A DNA stretch of 64,000 nucleotides from Mucidula mucida. Lineage: Eukaryota > Basidiomycota > Agaricomycetes > Agaricales > Physalacriaceae. Position 1 is the first letter of the stretch; each line of letters opens with the position of its first letter. A program made the translations under genes and the position numbers. Below the pieces are notes generated by a model that worked only from the letters and a program-made list of their open reading frames with translations, made no database searches and was not told the origin of the DNA. The stretch covers positions 23,675 through 87,674 of the forward strand of contig JADNYV010000157.1 in the NCBI GenBank assembly GCA_015501055.1, given 5' to 3'. This document shows, in pieces, positions 24,194 through 34,617 of this stretch.

Positions 24194-26190
24194 GTGGCGC
24201 AATTGTTATCCTTTGCATACTCACTTGACCTTGTACTAGTTCATTCTCAATGGGACTTTGAACCCGGCACTGTCTGGGAGAAAGCTCCTTCAGAGTGGCA
24301 GGATTTTTATCAGCGTTGGAGCGCTGTCGACAAGGATCAAGTGCTCAAGAAAGAAACCATGACTCTACTCCCACAACGCATTGATCCCTTGCTTGTGAGG
24401 GACTCCTATGAACCTCTCTTGCACTCCGTCTTTTGTGTCGCCGAAATCCCCTCCCGCGGTGTCCTGATTACCGGCCAGCCGGGAATAGGCAAGCGTCTCA
24501 TATCTGCAAACCTAAAATTGCTTATAGGCTGCAGGGAAAACCCTATTCTTGTGGTACGCTCTGATTCGGCTTATTACGCTCGGTCAGCTCGTTATCTTTG
24601 CGCAAAGCGATGAGCGCTTTTTGTTCTACAATGGGACGGTCTACAGCGCCGGAGCCAATGATCGACCAGCTCTACCGGTTTTTCGCGGTGACAAAGTCAA
24701 ACCCAAGCCGTTCATTTGGACGCTAATCGATGCCGACGGTGGTATTGTACCTCCGCACCTCGTCCACTCTCCCTGTTTTCCCGTACAGGCCTCCGCCCCC
24801 AATCCGATTTGTTACAAACAGTGGATGAAACAGCGATGTGGCGCAAGGCTGTCATTGCCGCTGTGGAGTAGGAAAGAGTTGTGGCAAGGGTGAGTATTCT
24901 CAACAACGTATCTATGGGACTAATAGAGTGACTTTTTGCGAATTCAGTCTTCGGCTGCAGCACCGTTACGACCAGTTCCGTGCAGAAATGACTCACTACT
25001 TGCCGCCGTCCCCTGCTAACCTTCCCGACGCTGAACTGCACATTTACGTCCATGATTTTCTCTGCAAACATTGGAACGACGGGAAAAAGGACAACGACAT
25101 CGACAACTACATGGCTGACAGTATGGATGAGGGTAATGACGACGAGAACGCTGAGAGTAGCGACAGTGACGAAGACGACGGGACCGCTGAGAGTGGCCAA
25201 GTCGACCAGGCTGCTGGTGGGAACGAATCCAGGGATCAAGAACTCAGCAAGGACATTGATCACGCCTTTCGACTGCTGCTCAACGATGCCATCGACAAGT
25301 ACGGTTTCGTGGCGCGCGACGTCTACAACGCCATCCTCTATCCCCGATCCAGCTCTCCGGGATCATGAGGATGCGATTGAGTTTGCGACGTATCAGTCTC
25401 TATCGGCGATGGTGCACCATTTCGCAGTGCACCATCCTTTGCTGACCGCGATAACGTTTTCACCATGTCTCCGGTTCCTCTTTCCAGCGACTATACCGAC
25501 TTCGCGTTGGACTTCAAGTCAACCTGGGTCGCCGAGCAAGTGATGCGTCGAATGGCTGATGCTGAGAACGACCGCCTGATTGATATGTACCGGCACTTCA
25601 AGGACTATTCGCAGTCCTCTCTTCTCGCTGGGCATTGTTTGAAGCCTATTGCCTTTCGGCTATTGACTGCACACCACACGGATGACTTTCTCTTCGTGAG
25701 GATGGCGGGGGATCCAACGCAGGACGCTCCCATATTCAAAGCCACTCTCAATCGCTCATCGAACAAGCTTCCTTTTTCTATCCATCCAGGCAAATCTGAA
25801 TATTATGACGACAACGCCATTGGCTCTCTCAAACCGGGACCCTTGTACATTCCGAACAACGACAAGAATCCTCTCTTTGATGCTCTGTGGATTGACTTTG
25901 CTGAATCGGATACATCCATCGTCTATACCTTATGGGTCTTCCAGGTCAGCAAGAGTATTGTCTATCACGGCTCTGCTCGAGGATATAAGCGGATTAGGCA
26001 GGTGATGAGTGCTCTCACGAGATCTGCAGCGATGCTTGGCAAGAGCGCGCAAGTCTCTGTGTCGTAGTCTACGCTTGCGCTCCCGAAACCCAGACGGCAG
26101 AATGGCAGCTGCCGAAAGGCTGGACTAAGAACGTAGTGGCGGAGACGAACCATCAAGGGAGGTCTTCTGTTGGCAGATTCCTATCCCAGT
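24194..26190 (+). pseudogene. Crinkler/RHS-like P-loop NTPase, frame broken
   Basis: I recognise the layout of a fungal Crinkler/RHS-type protein: an N-terminal segment (WEKAPSEWQDFYQRWSAVDK, RIDPLLVRDSYEPLL), then a Walker A loop ITGQPGIGK at about 24468-24495, a region of P-loop NTPase type (FIWTLIDADGGIVPP), and a C-terminal part (YIPNNDKNPLFDALWIDF, GSARGYKRIRQVM) of the kind placed after the NTPase in this family. An acidic linker is encoded near 25110-25240. One clear intron lies near 24892-24947. The frame changes near 24575, 25345, 25440, 26060 and 26150, so no single open frame exists. These may be the same one-base errors seen in neighbouring genes, or real decay of a multicopy gene. 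The exact start, end and biochemical activity are unknown. In other eukaryotes such proteins are proposed effectors or conflict-type proteins. Confidence 0.62.
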
Positions 26191-27099
26191 GAGTCCAGGC
26201 ATTTTTTCTCCGTATGAGCTGATTCTATGCTGAGCGGTAGGCTGGCCCACCACCGTGGCGATGAATGTGACTCGCAGTTCTGTTGTAACTTGTATTCCGT
26301 GTATTTCTACTTTTCTTCATCATGTACTTGGACAATTACGACTGTGTCTTGGATGTAGTCATGATGTGCTTCAAGGAAAGCAAGCCGATTGTCATTCACC
26401 GACCTCGGCGGCACAAAGAAACTCGGGACAAGGATTCACGTTATGCTTTGAAATTGAAAACTTTCTCCCTTGATTTGAGATACTGTGTACTAATCCAGAT
26501 TCGCGGCGTACCGTTTGGTCTGATATCGATTCAGATTACGGTGTTATCTTTACTATCCAATTTCAGCGTTCAAGTCGAGGTCTGAGGAGTGCTATATACC
26601 CTGGATCATGCATTAGCGCTCAACATCGGAAGACGACACGTTCTAGATGGAGTCGTCGAGGTCACCGTGACGATGATACTAATGATCCATCTGGTTATCT
26701 ACCTTAGCATCTTTGTTTAGCTTTGTTACACAGACGGCTTCACAAGCATCCTTCCTTGGTGGTAGGAAACGACTTGCACACTACTCTTAGACGACAAACC
26801 ATAAGTACTACGTAGTACGAATAGTTTTGCATTGTTGCCACTCGTGACGGACGCCACCATGATCACTTGGGTCAGGGCCGTCGGGCAACGTCACCTGCTC
26901 TTATTGTTCTCAACCGCGTACCAGACCGACATGTTTCTCTTCTCACATCCCAATCGGGATTTTAAACAATAAAAAGATTATCGCCTAAATGCCAATTCAG
27001 ATGAACAAAGAAGACGCGGCAAGACATTAATTACAGGATCGCATGTATAAAAAACAAAAGAGCAGCGCTGACTTCAACCCATATCACCCAGCCATCGCA
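26191..27099. other. Intergenic region downstream of the Crinkler-like gene
   Basis: About 900 bp. The left part (to ~26580) has short plus-strand frames that could be further broken exons of the Crinkler-like gene, but I cannot join them. The right part should hold the promoter of the dehydrogenase gene. No RNA gene or repeat seen. Confidence 0.4.
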
Positions 27100-28489
27100 A
27101 TGATAGAGACCGTCCAGAACCTCGGCCGTCTAGCCGCCCAATTCTTCCTCATCCCCAAGCCCGAATGGTCTGAAGACGACATACCAGATCTCTCCGGACG
27201 TGTCATGATAGTAACAGGTTAGCTCTTCCCTCATCTGCTTCCAAACCCACCCCTCATCACCCCCATAGGCGGAAATACGGGCATAGGAAAAGCCACCGTC
27301 CGCGCCCTCCTGATGCACAACGCCACCGTCTACATGGCATCACGCAACGAGAAGAAAGCCCGAGCAGCGATTCACGATCTGCGCAACGAGACGGGCCGGG
27401 AAGCCTTCTTCCTGGAACTCGATTTGGCCGACTTTACAAGTGTAAGAGCAGCTGCGAGTGAATTCTTGAGGTTAGCAATCTCCCAACATCAAGAATCCGG
27501 AGAGGGGAATACTAACAGCGAACTGCCCGATAGCAAGGAGAATGAGCTGCATGTCCTGTTCAACAATGGGTAACCAGTTTTTTGCTTGCTTTCCTCTCGA
27601 CACGATCCTAAAAGAAAACTTTACAGCGGGGTGATGTGGCCAGAAGTCAGCGAAGTCAGTGCACAAGGATACGACCTGCAATTCGCGACCAACACTATGG
27701 GTAAATGTTTGTCCTTCCATCCATGGTATCCCAGCTTACCCATCTCAAAGGCCACTTCCTCTTCACCACTCTGCTCATACCGGCTCTCGAGGAAGGCGCC
27801 AAAACCTCCCCCGATAAGAAGGCCGAGTCATACATACTCCTCCGCGGCGATTTACATGCCTGGCGCCGGAATCAACTTTGCTACCCTCGTCGACGGGCGC
27901 CAGCGGCGTTCGTGTCGCACAAACATATATACAACCAGAGCAAATGCGTAGGCCACTCTCCTCTTGACCGTGGGGAACACCTAGTTGACCGTGAGTATTC
28001 ATAGGGAAATATCATCGTATCAAACGAAATGGCACGCCGCTTTGAAAAGCGAAACATAATAAGTATATCTCTGAATCCAGGTAAGGCTGATCTTCACCTT
28101 AATCGCGGTCCATGGCTGAAAGGATTCTCCAGGAAATATCGACAGTGATTTATTGCGCTATACCGATCCTGTAGTTCGCTATCTTTCCCAGGTAAGGGAA
28201 CTGCGCCTCTTAGAATGTTCTGTTAATAACCGCCACGTAGAATTCATACTATATCCACCATCAACTGGCGCCTTGACACAACTATGGGCAGGACTTGATC
28301 CAGAGGGTGTGCACTGTAATGGCCAGGTAAGCGTTATGAGTTGTCCCCGGGAATTCGACTCACAGAATAAACCAGTTTCTGATTCCATGGGCAAGGATTG
28401 GCATCCCTGCACCTGTTACAGATGATCAGGAACTGGCGAGGACATTATGGAACTGGCTGGAAGAAAATACCAGGCTCTCTTCCAAGTAG
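27100..28489 (+). CDS. Short-chain dehydrogenase/reductase (retinol-dehydrogenase-like)
   Basis: NAD(P)-dependent oxidoreductase with a Rossmann fold; substrate unknown. The ATG at 27100 begins MIETVQNLGRLAAQFF. The first intron splits the nucleotide-binding motif, which joins to TGGNTGIGK. Next come LELDLADFTSV, FNNGGVMWPE (in place of the usual NNAG), the Ser of a TSS-type motif, and YNQSK, the catalytic Tyr-x-x-x-Lys. A later intron (about 27948-28009) joins NQSKC to GNIIVSNEMARRFEKRNIISISLNPG. The final exons give GALTQLWAG and FLIPWARIGIP and a stop at 28487-28489. Frame changes near 27825, 27842 and 28240 each equal one missing base in an otherwise family-like sequence. At least eight exons in all; about 330 residues if the breaks are sequence errors. 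Confidence 0.82.
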
Positions 28490-28647
28490 GACCACGCCCG
28501 ACCTCTACACTTCGACACTTCGTTAATACAGAATAGTACATTGCTGTGAATCAATAATTACGAGAAACCGCATGTTCACGAGATAATGTCAATCGGTCAA
28601 GAAGGTTTTAGAAAATCTATTCGAGTGTGTTTAAAAACAGGCGAATT

Positions 28648-30097
28648 TTACCGATCAACCTCGCTAAACATTGACAGTGAGCTTACGCTAGATATCAGGA
28701 GAATAGCACGTACCCAAAGACCAAGTCCATAGTACCAATGATAGCGACGACGTCTGCCAACATGTGGTTGCGCATGATAAAGTCAGAACCCGCAAGATGC
28801 GCGAAACCTGGAGCACGAATAGAGCAGCGATACGGTCGGTTGGATCCATCCGAAACAAGTAGACACCCATCTCTCCCTTGGGGGCTTCAATAGCAGTGTA
28901 TGTCTCGCCAGGAGGAACGGAGTAGCCCTCACTGAAGAGCTTAAAGTGGTGGATCAAACTCTCCATGCTCTCCTTCATACTGGCACGCGGGGGTGGTACG
29001 AGCTTGTGGTCATCAACCTTGTATGCACCAGGCGTAATCTTGTTGAGACATTGGCTGACGATACGCAAACTCTCCCTCATCTCCTGCACTCGACACAGAT
29101 ATCGGTCGTAGCAATCGCCATTCTTTCCGACGGGAATGTCGAATTCGACCTCGTCGTACTTGTCGTAGGGAGCGACCTTGCGGATGTCCCAAGGAATGCC
29201 GGATCCACGGACCATGACGCCAGAGAAGGAATAGTTGAGGGCGTCGGCAGCGCTGACAACACCGACACCGATTGTCCGTTCTTTCCAGATACGGTTACCG
29301 GTGACAACTTCTTCAATCTCGTCTATGCGGGACCCGAACTGAGTACCCCACATGAAGATATCGTCGAGAAGGCCATGGGGAAGGTCAAAGGCGACGCCAC
29401 CGGGGCGCACGTAGGCAGAGTGCATGCGGGCTCCAGAGACGCGTTCGTAAAACTCCATGAGTTTTTCACGCTCTTCAAAGCCCCAGAGGAAAGGTGTCAA
29501 GGCGCCAACATCCATAGCGTGTGTCAAGATGGCCATAAGGTCTACACAAGCACAGTCAGAACAGTCAAACTCAACAAAGCAAGCAGACGAACGGTTTAAT
29601 ATTCTCGTGATTTCGCCAAAGAGTGTCCGTATCCACTTTGCGCGTTCCGGCACCTCAATGTTCAACAACTTTTCCACCGCCATCGAGTAACACAGCTCGT
29701 TGGTCATCATCGAGACATAGTCCAGGCGGTCAAAGTAGGGCAGCGCCTGCGTATACGTCTTGTACTCGATGAGCTTCTCCGTCCCTCGATGCAGCAATCC
29801 AATATGCGGATCCGCGCGCAACACCTCCTCGCCGTTCAGCTCCAGGATCATGCGGAGCACACCGTGTGCTGCAGGATGCTGGGGACCGAAATTGACTGTA
29901 AAGTGGCGTATTTCAGAGCCAGCACGGGCGCCCTCCTCCGAAAGAGCTTCTTTTGGGTGCAACATCTGCCAGTCCTCGACGGTATGGTACACCTTTGGCT
30001 TGGTCTGCTCCGCGGCGGCATGGTGTGGTATGCTCGTTGAAAAGGCGCGCGAGCTGGGGCGGGGCAGTCCCCGCAACGACAGCAAACGGCGGTACAT
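28648..30097 (-). CDS. NADH:ubiquinone oxidoreductase 49-kDa subunit (complex I, NDUFS2)
   Basis: Core catalytic subunit of mitochondrial complex I that forms the ubiquinone-binding site. Starts at 30097 with an Arg/Ser-rich presequence ([20 protein letters not shown]). Conserved blocks in order: [43 protein letters not shown], then after an intron near 29541-29590 [15 protein letters not shown], and [33 protein letters not shown]. The last intron, directly after TTTGG, joins to a tiny exon giving FGEVDR and the stop at 28648-28650. One base appears missing near 28855, just after GVYL; adding one restores [11 protein letters not shown] and the whole C terminus. The gene is otherwise complete, about 465 residues. 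Confidence 0.94.
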
Positions 30098-30282
30098 CGT
30101 CGTGGCGGGAAGATGGTCGGGGTAGGCAGGACAGACTTTAGGGTTAGGGTCGGGTGGGAGCCAATTGAGTTCGCGCGATTTTCCGAATCAATCGACCAAG
30201 TATATGTAGTGTATAAGTTCTCTTTAGTTGTTACAACAACGCTAGTATACAGATGACCGTTCCCCAAAACCAAAGATACAAA

Positions 30283-31711
30283 TCAGACAACTTGCACAAC
30301 GCGATGCACTTTGATTCCATTGGTCTTCTTATCCTTTGCCTTTGGTAGTGCGGTATACTTCTCGCTATCCGCATCAGAATCCGTTCTTGAGCGCCCATCT
30401 GAGCTGGGATGACTCGTGCGGAAATTAACAGTGCCCAGATGCACACTTGTCCTCGACACGTCTTCATGCGGGCGGTGCTGGCGCGAGTTGAGCATAGCCA
30501 GGAACGAACCCACATAAAGGCGCGTCAGAAGGAATTCCAGGGCGATGAAAATGAGCGTATAGGGCAGGAGGATGTACTGTTGACACGAATAAGGCGACGC
30601 AAACATACGAGGAGAGACATACAGTGAATAATGCGGAGAGCGAGCAAGTACTGGTCAAGAGACCAGAAGAAAGACTGTATTGCATGACGGTAGAGATCCG
30701 GGAATTTAACCTAAGTCGCTCATTTAATAAAGCGGCTCGGCTTGAAGATAGTGCTCACTGTCTCTCGGACGTTCTGCTCTTCCGGAGGTAGTAGCACATG
30801 CAAAGTGCGAGGAAGAAATCAATGAGCGTCGCGGCAGCAAGTGATGAATCCAAGGCCCACTAATTCATGGTCAGAAATAGAAACCAAACGCCGACGATGA
30901 ATAGACATACAGCAATAGATGTAAGATCTTCGAACGTCGCTTGCTGATAGCTAAAGTCACAGCAACATGAGGAACGCGTTCCGAGGACGTAGAAATCAAA
31001 TGCGCACGTCTGGTAGGTGAATACAATTCCGATAGTAAACCCGCCGGCAACAGCAACGGGGACCAGATATCGTAGGAACCCGCGGTGGTACCCACTCACT
31101 ATACAATCGTAGTGTTAGCGGCGAACACCCAGATGTCATGATTGAGTAGGACGTACACAACCATATTCGCACTGCATATAGACTGGGAGGTAGGTCAGCC
31201 TGTGGCGCTGCTTAATTTCGACATGTACGGACCTCTGTACTAGAACGATTATGATAACCATCACGACGACTTGAAGCTGTATCCGTTGTCAGCGAGGACT
31301 AGGAGTCTAAAAGGCTTAAGAGTACCTTCATTGACCTGAAAAGAATTTAGTATCGAAGATTCAGAAACAGATAGACTAACAACAGACCATACGATGTGGA
31401 TGATTTGCGTGTGACTCTCAAAGCCCTTTACGATGTATGTGTACATGGCATGTATTGTCAGTGTGAGATGAAGCGTATCGAGGATCCTAAGCCAGGGTGG
31501 ATCAGTTGAGATGACTGCAGATGGAGCGAAAGACATACCACAGAACTACGACAGAGGTCTTGTTCCAATGTGAATCCATAGGATAGTTGTGAAAGTACAT
31601 ATACGCCTGAACGGACGTGACGCCAAACAACGCGCACGCTCCAAGCATTCCGAGAAAGACCGCGCCAACTGTATTGTCTACAGTCGGGGCTGCCAGGCTG
31701 AGAGGAGCCAT
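30283..31711 (-). CDS. DUF6534 family seven-helix membrane protein
   Basis: Membrane protein of a family greatly expanded in Agaricomycetes; no function is established. ATG at 31711 gives MAPLSLAAPTVDNTVGAVFLG, the typical N terminus with the first helix. Exons then encode YFHNYPMDSHWNK, ILDTLHLTLTIHAMYTYIV, VVVMVIIIVLVQR, YLVPVAVAGGFTIGIVFTY, WALDSSLAAATLIDFFLALCMCYYLRKSR and a C-terminal LLTRLYVGSFLAMLNSRQ followed by a hydrophilic tail ending KVHRVVQVV. At least seven hydrophobic stretches are visible. The LxxLY-NSFLAMLN motif and CYYLRKSRT are hallmarks of this family. About 8 short introns; internal exon limits are approximate. Confidence 0.82.
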
Positions 31712-32409
31712 AGTGGGAGGGAAACGAAAAGACACCAAAGCCTAGGGACGCCGCCAGTTATACCGAGCATATGGCGGTCCACATGTACGTATTTTCGTGC
31801 ATCGCCAGGATCCCCATCGGACAGTGATCCAAATCGACTGTACGTTTTTGATGGCGGGTTAGTCTGGGGGCCGTGTGCGGTAGAAAATGTGATTAAAGTG
31901 TCCGAGTACAGGCCTCCATTACACGGTTGCAGGAGAATGCCGACTCATCTTGAGTCAGGTCCGCCTAGCGGAGGAAGCACGAGTTGGGTGGAGAATAATA
32001 GGTTTATTCGGGGCTGATAAGCTTGAGAAGTTGAGGATGGTCAGGTTGTGGGATGGTAGTCAGGGATACCAAGCGCGTCATGGGGGGACAAGTATGCAGA
32101 GCTCCAGGAGTCGCCAAGCTATCGCGATTTTGGACAGATATGTCGAAGAACCTAAATCCTTTGGAGTGCTGAGCTTGGGGTTTCCAAAAGTAAGAGAAGA
32201 CGCTATGACATTCTCTTATAAATCCAGTCAGGATGACGAAGTGAGATGTTTTTGTCTATGTAAGTATTGAATGAAGGTAGCGGCGGTCATTTAAGGAACG
32301 ACCAAGGGAACTACCACGAAAGGTGGCAACGGCGGGCAAGGGAAGCATTCGGTCACTTACGTAATCATACCGTTCTCTCATCCGTCCTCGTCCGTTCAGC
32401 ACTACAATT
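31712..32409. other. Divergent intergenic region
   Basis: 700 bp between the DUF6534 gene and the small-protein gene. Plus-strand open frames at 31589-32270 have no recognisable domain. It should hold two promoters; no repeat or RNA gene seen. Confidence 0.5.
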
Positions 32410-32809
32410 ATGGTAGCCTCTCTGTCGTCGCCTCTACGCGATTATTTCGTCTGACCGCGCTCATCGTCTAGGGTGGTGGCGGTCGATACCCGTATCCCAA
32501 AGCCGTATGGTCCCCAGCTGGTGGTTGGTGGGTCCAACCGAAGAACTGGAAGACCAACACGCTCGTCGTCGCCCTTGGCACAGGTGTTATCAGCTACGGC
32601 TTATTTGTTATCAGCACTAAGAATGAGGTGCGCAACAATATCGTGTGTTGGGCTCATTATGTTAACGCTGGTTGTAGGAGCGGTTCCTGAAGCCCAAGAA
32701 GTGGATACCGAGTGAGCTGGTGCGTCGTTATAGGCGTTCTTTGCGTTCAGGACACTCATTGGATTGTTCGTAGTGGTCTGACGTTAAGGTTGGAGGCAAG
32801 GATTCGTAA
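32410..32809 (+). CDS. Small one-helix protein, probably mitochondrial (GGRYPYPK/VWSPAGGWW type)
   Basis: Too small and split to appear as one open frame. Four exons: 32410-32412 (just the ATG), 32472-32627, 32678-32719 and 32774-32809, about 78 residues in all. The product starts MGGGGRYPYPKAVWSPAGGWW, has NWKTNTLVVALGTGVISYGLFVIS as a single hydrophobic helix, then RFLKPKKWIPSELW and ends GGKDS. The GG-RYPYPK-VWSPAGGWW start, a single helix and the PSxLW end recall small fungal inner-mitochondrial-membrane proteins associated with respiratory complexes (complex I accessory type), but I cannot name it with certainty. The first intron directly follows the start codon. All splice junctions keep frame. 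Confidence 0.68.
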
Positions 32810-33391
32810 ATGTTGGTCACAAATTGCTTGTAAGTGTTCGTTCCATGGCCTTTTGAGACTGTTCACCTAGCTTCTTCAGGTAGAATACTAGACTCCATGC
32901 TGAACTCAACAAGCCAATAAAGATACGCTTACAATCAAATGCTCTGCGGACAACGTTCTTGCGCGCGCTCAACGCGAGCCGATGTAAATCCGAACAACGA
33001 CAGAGGTGTTATATCCGACCCGAGCTGTTCCTAACCGCATCTTTTCGCCGTCTTTATTCGAAGCCATGTTCTACCAAACAATATATCTCTTCGAGTGTAA
33101 GAGCTGACGTTGGCGTGAAGGCGTCACACTTGGTTCGGCAGGCTAGAAACTATTTCGCAGTAAAACATTCCTCTTGAGTCACTGTGCATCACAGTGTGGT
33201 AAGTACTACTGCTATGAAAGATTCAGAATGCAAGTTGAAGCAGGTTAAGCATGACGGAGTATGCCGAGTGACGTAATCTGCTTGGCAAGAGCATTGGCCT
33301 CGGGTAGATTATACAAAGCCACCTCTGAACTTTAATTTGAGCGTCCACACACATCCAAAAAAGTTGCTCGTCGTCGACACACCCTCACAAA
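32810..33391. other. Intergenic region upstream of RPS28
   Basis: 580 bp. No gene recognised. A short hairpin-capable stretch (TCACTGTGCATCACAGTG) lies near 33179. The RPS28 promoter should occupy the right part. Confidence 0.45.
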
Positions 33392-33747
33392 ATGGTAAGC
33401 TCATCGTCGTTGAAGTCGTTCGCAGAGTGCTTATCGTGTACTTAGGACTCTTCAAAAGCCCCCGTCAAGCTTGCTAAAGTCATCAAGGTCCTTGATAATC
33501 TGCATTCGAGGTTGCAGTCATCTCACAGCGTTGTCTAGGTCCTCGGCAGGACAGGATCTCGGGGTGGTGTTACTCAAGTCCGAGTAGAATTCATGGACGA
33601 CACTTCCCGATCTATCATCCGCAATGTGAAGGGCCCCGTCCGTGAGCAGGATATCCTGGCTCTCCTCGAGTCGGAGCGTGAAGCTCGGTGCGTGCTTTTC
33701 CCCAATGCACATTCAATTTCTCATAGATTCCCAGTCGGCTCCGGTGA
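33392..33747 (+). CDS. RPS28: 40S ribosomal protein S28 (eS28)
   Basis: Small-subunit protein of 68 residues from four exons: 33392-33394 (ATG only), 33446-33487, 33539-33687 and 33735-33747. The joined protein reads [20 protein letters not shown], then [34 protein letters not shown] and ends ESEREARRLR, the invariant eS28 C terminus. The last exon is only 13 nt (TCGGCTCCGGTGA) and is reached by the CCCAG acceptor, not the nearer TCATAG. Length is as expected (67-69). Confidence 0.95.
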
Positions 33748-34617
33748 TCGTTTGTACCATCTGCGTTGTCCGTACTTTGATCCCTCTTCATCCTGTGTCC
33801 TATTAACATCGTCTTATAGTCAGTTTGTATGCTCGTCCGTCGTTGTATAGAATAAATCCATGCGATTTGTCATTTCGGGCCAGCAATGAAATAAATAGCG
33901 CGGTCAACTACTGCTTTTGATTTCTCTGTGCATACAGAACCGTACACGCCTGCAGCACATCAAGAACGATCATCCATACTCCGCACCGCTCTAGCTCACT
34001 CTTGCTTTGATGTTACCATTCCCTCGCGACGGCCTTTCTCTGGTGTCCACTTTGATTGTAGCATTTTGACAAGCGGACGCGGATGGAAACACCGCTGCTG
34101 TAGATCTCATGCACGACGCCATAATGGTCAATGAATGGTCCCGAAAACTCCAGGCCAGGACTTGGCTTCGCGTTTGAGTGTCCAAGGTGTTGCTAGCTGC
34201 AACATCCTAGTCCACACCAATGATTTGAAGGACCGCCGCATTATACGATAAGGGTGCATACCGGTACATAGCGAGTTTCGCCAAGCTGAGTGCTCTTCTT
34301 GGAAAACGCGTATAGGTGGTACAGTATGCATTCGGATTGGTGATCGAGCGTGTATGAGCTTGGCCGGGTGTTGACCCAGGAAGACGCGTATCAGCATGAT
34401 TTATATGATATATAGGTTGATACAGTGGCATGCAGATATGAGCTCAGTCTAGTACTACTACTACTTATGAAATGAAGACGGTTGACAAGGAAGAAGGAAT
34501 GATCGGCAGTGTGAACCCTGACCACGACCACCATGACATCCTCTAACTGATAGAGCATACCCTTCTTACCCATTCCATACCCAGACTACCTTTCTATACC
34601 GTAAATGTCCTTCAGTC
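33748..34617. other. Intergenic region upstream of the 5-phosphatase gene
   Basis: 870 bp. RPS28 3' UTR on the left and the phosphatase promoter on the right. Short frames on both strands look random; no repeat or RNA gene seen. Confidence 0.5.

Noticed and set aside
28946..29599. 217-codon plus-strand open frame
   Set aside because: Antisense to the conserved NDUFS2 coding exon; composition follows from the opposite strand.
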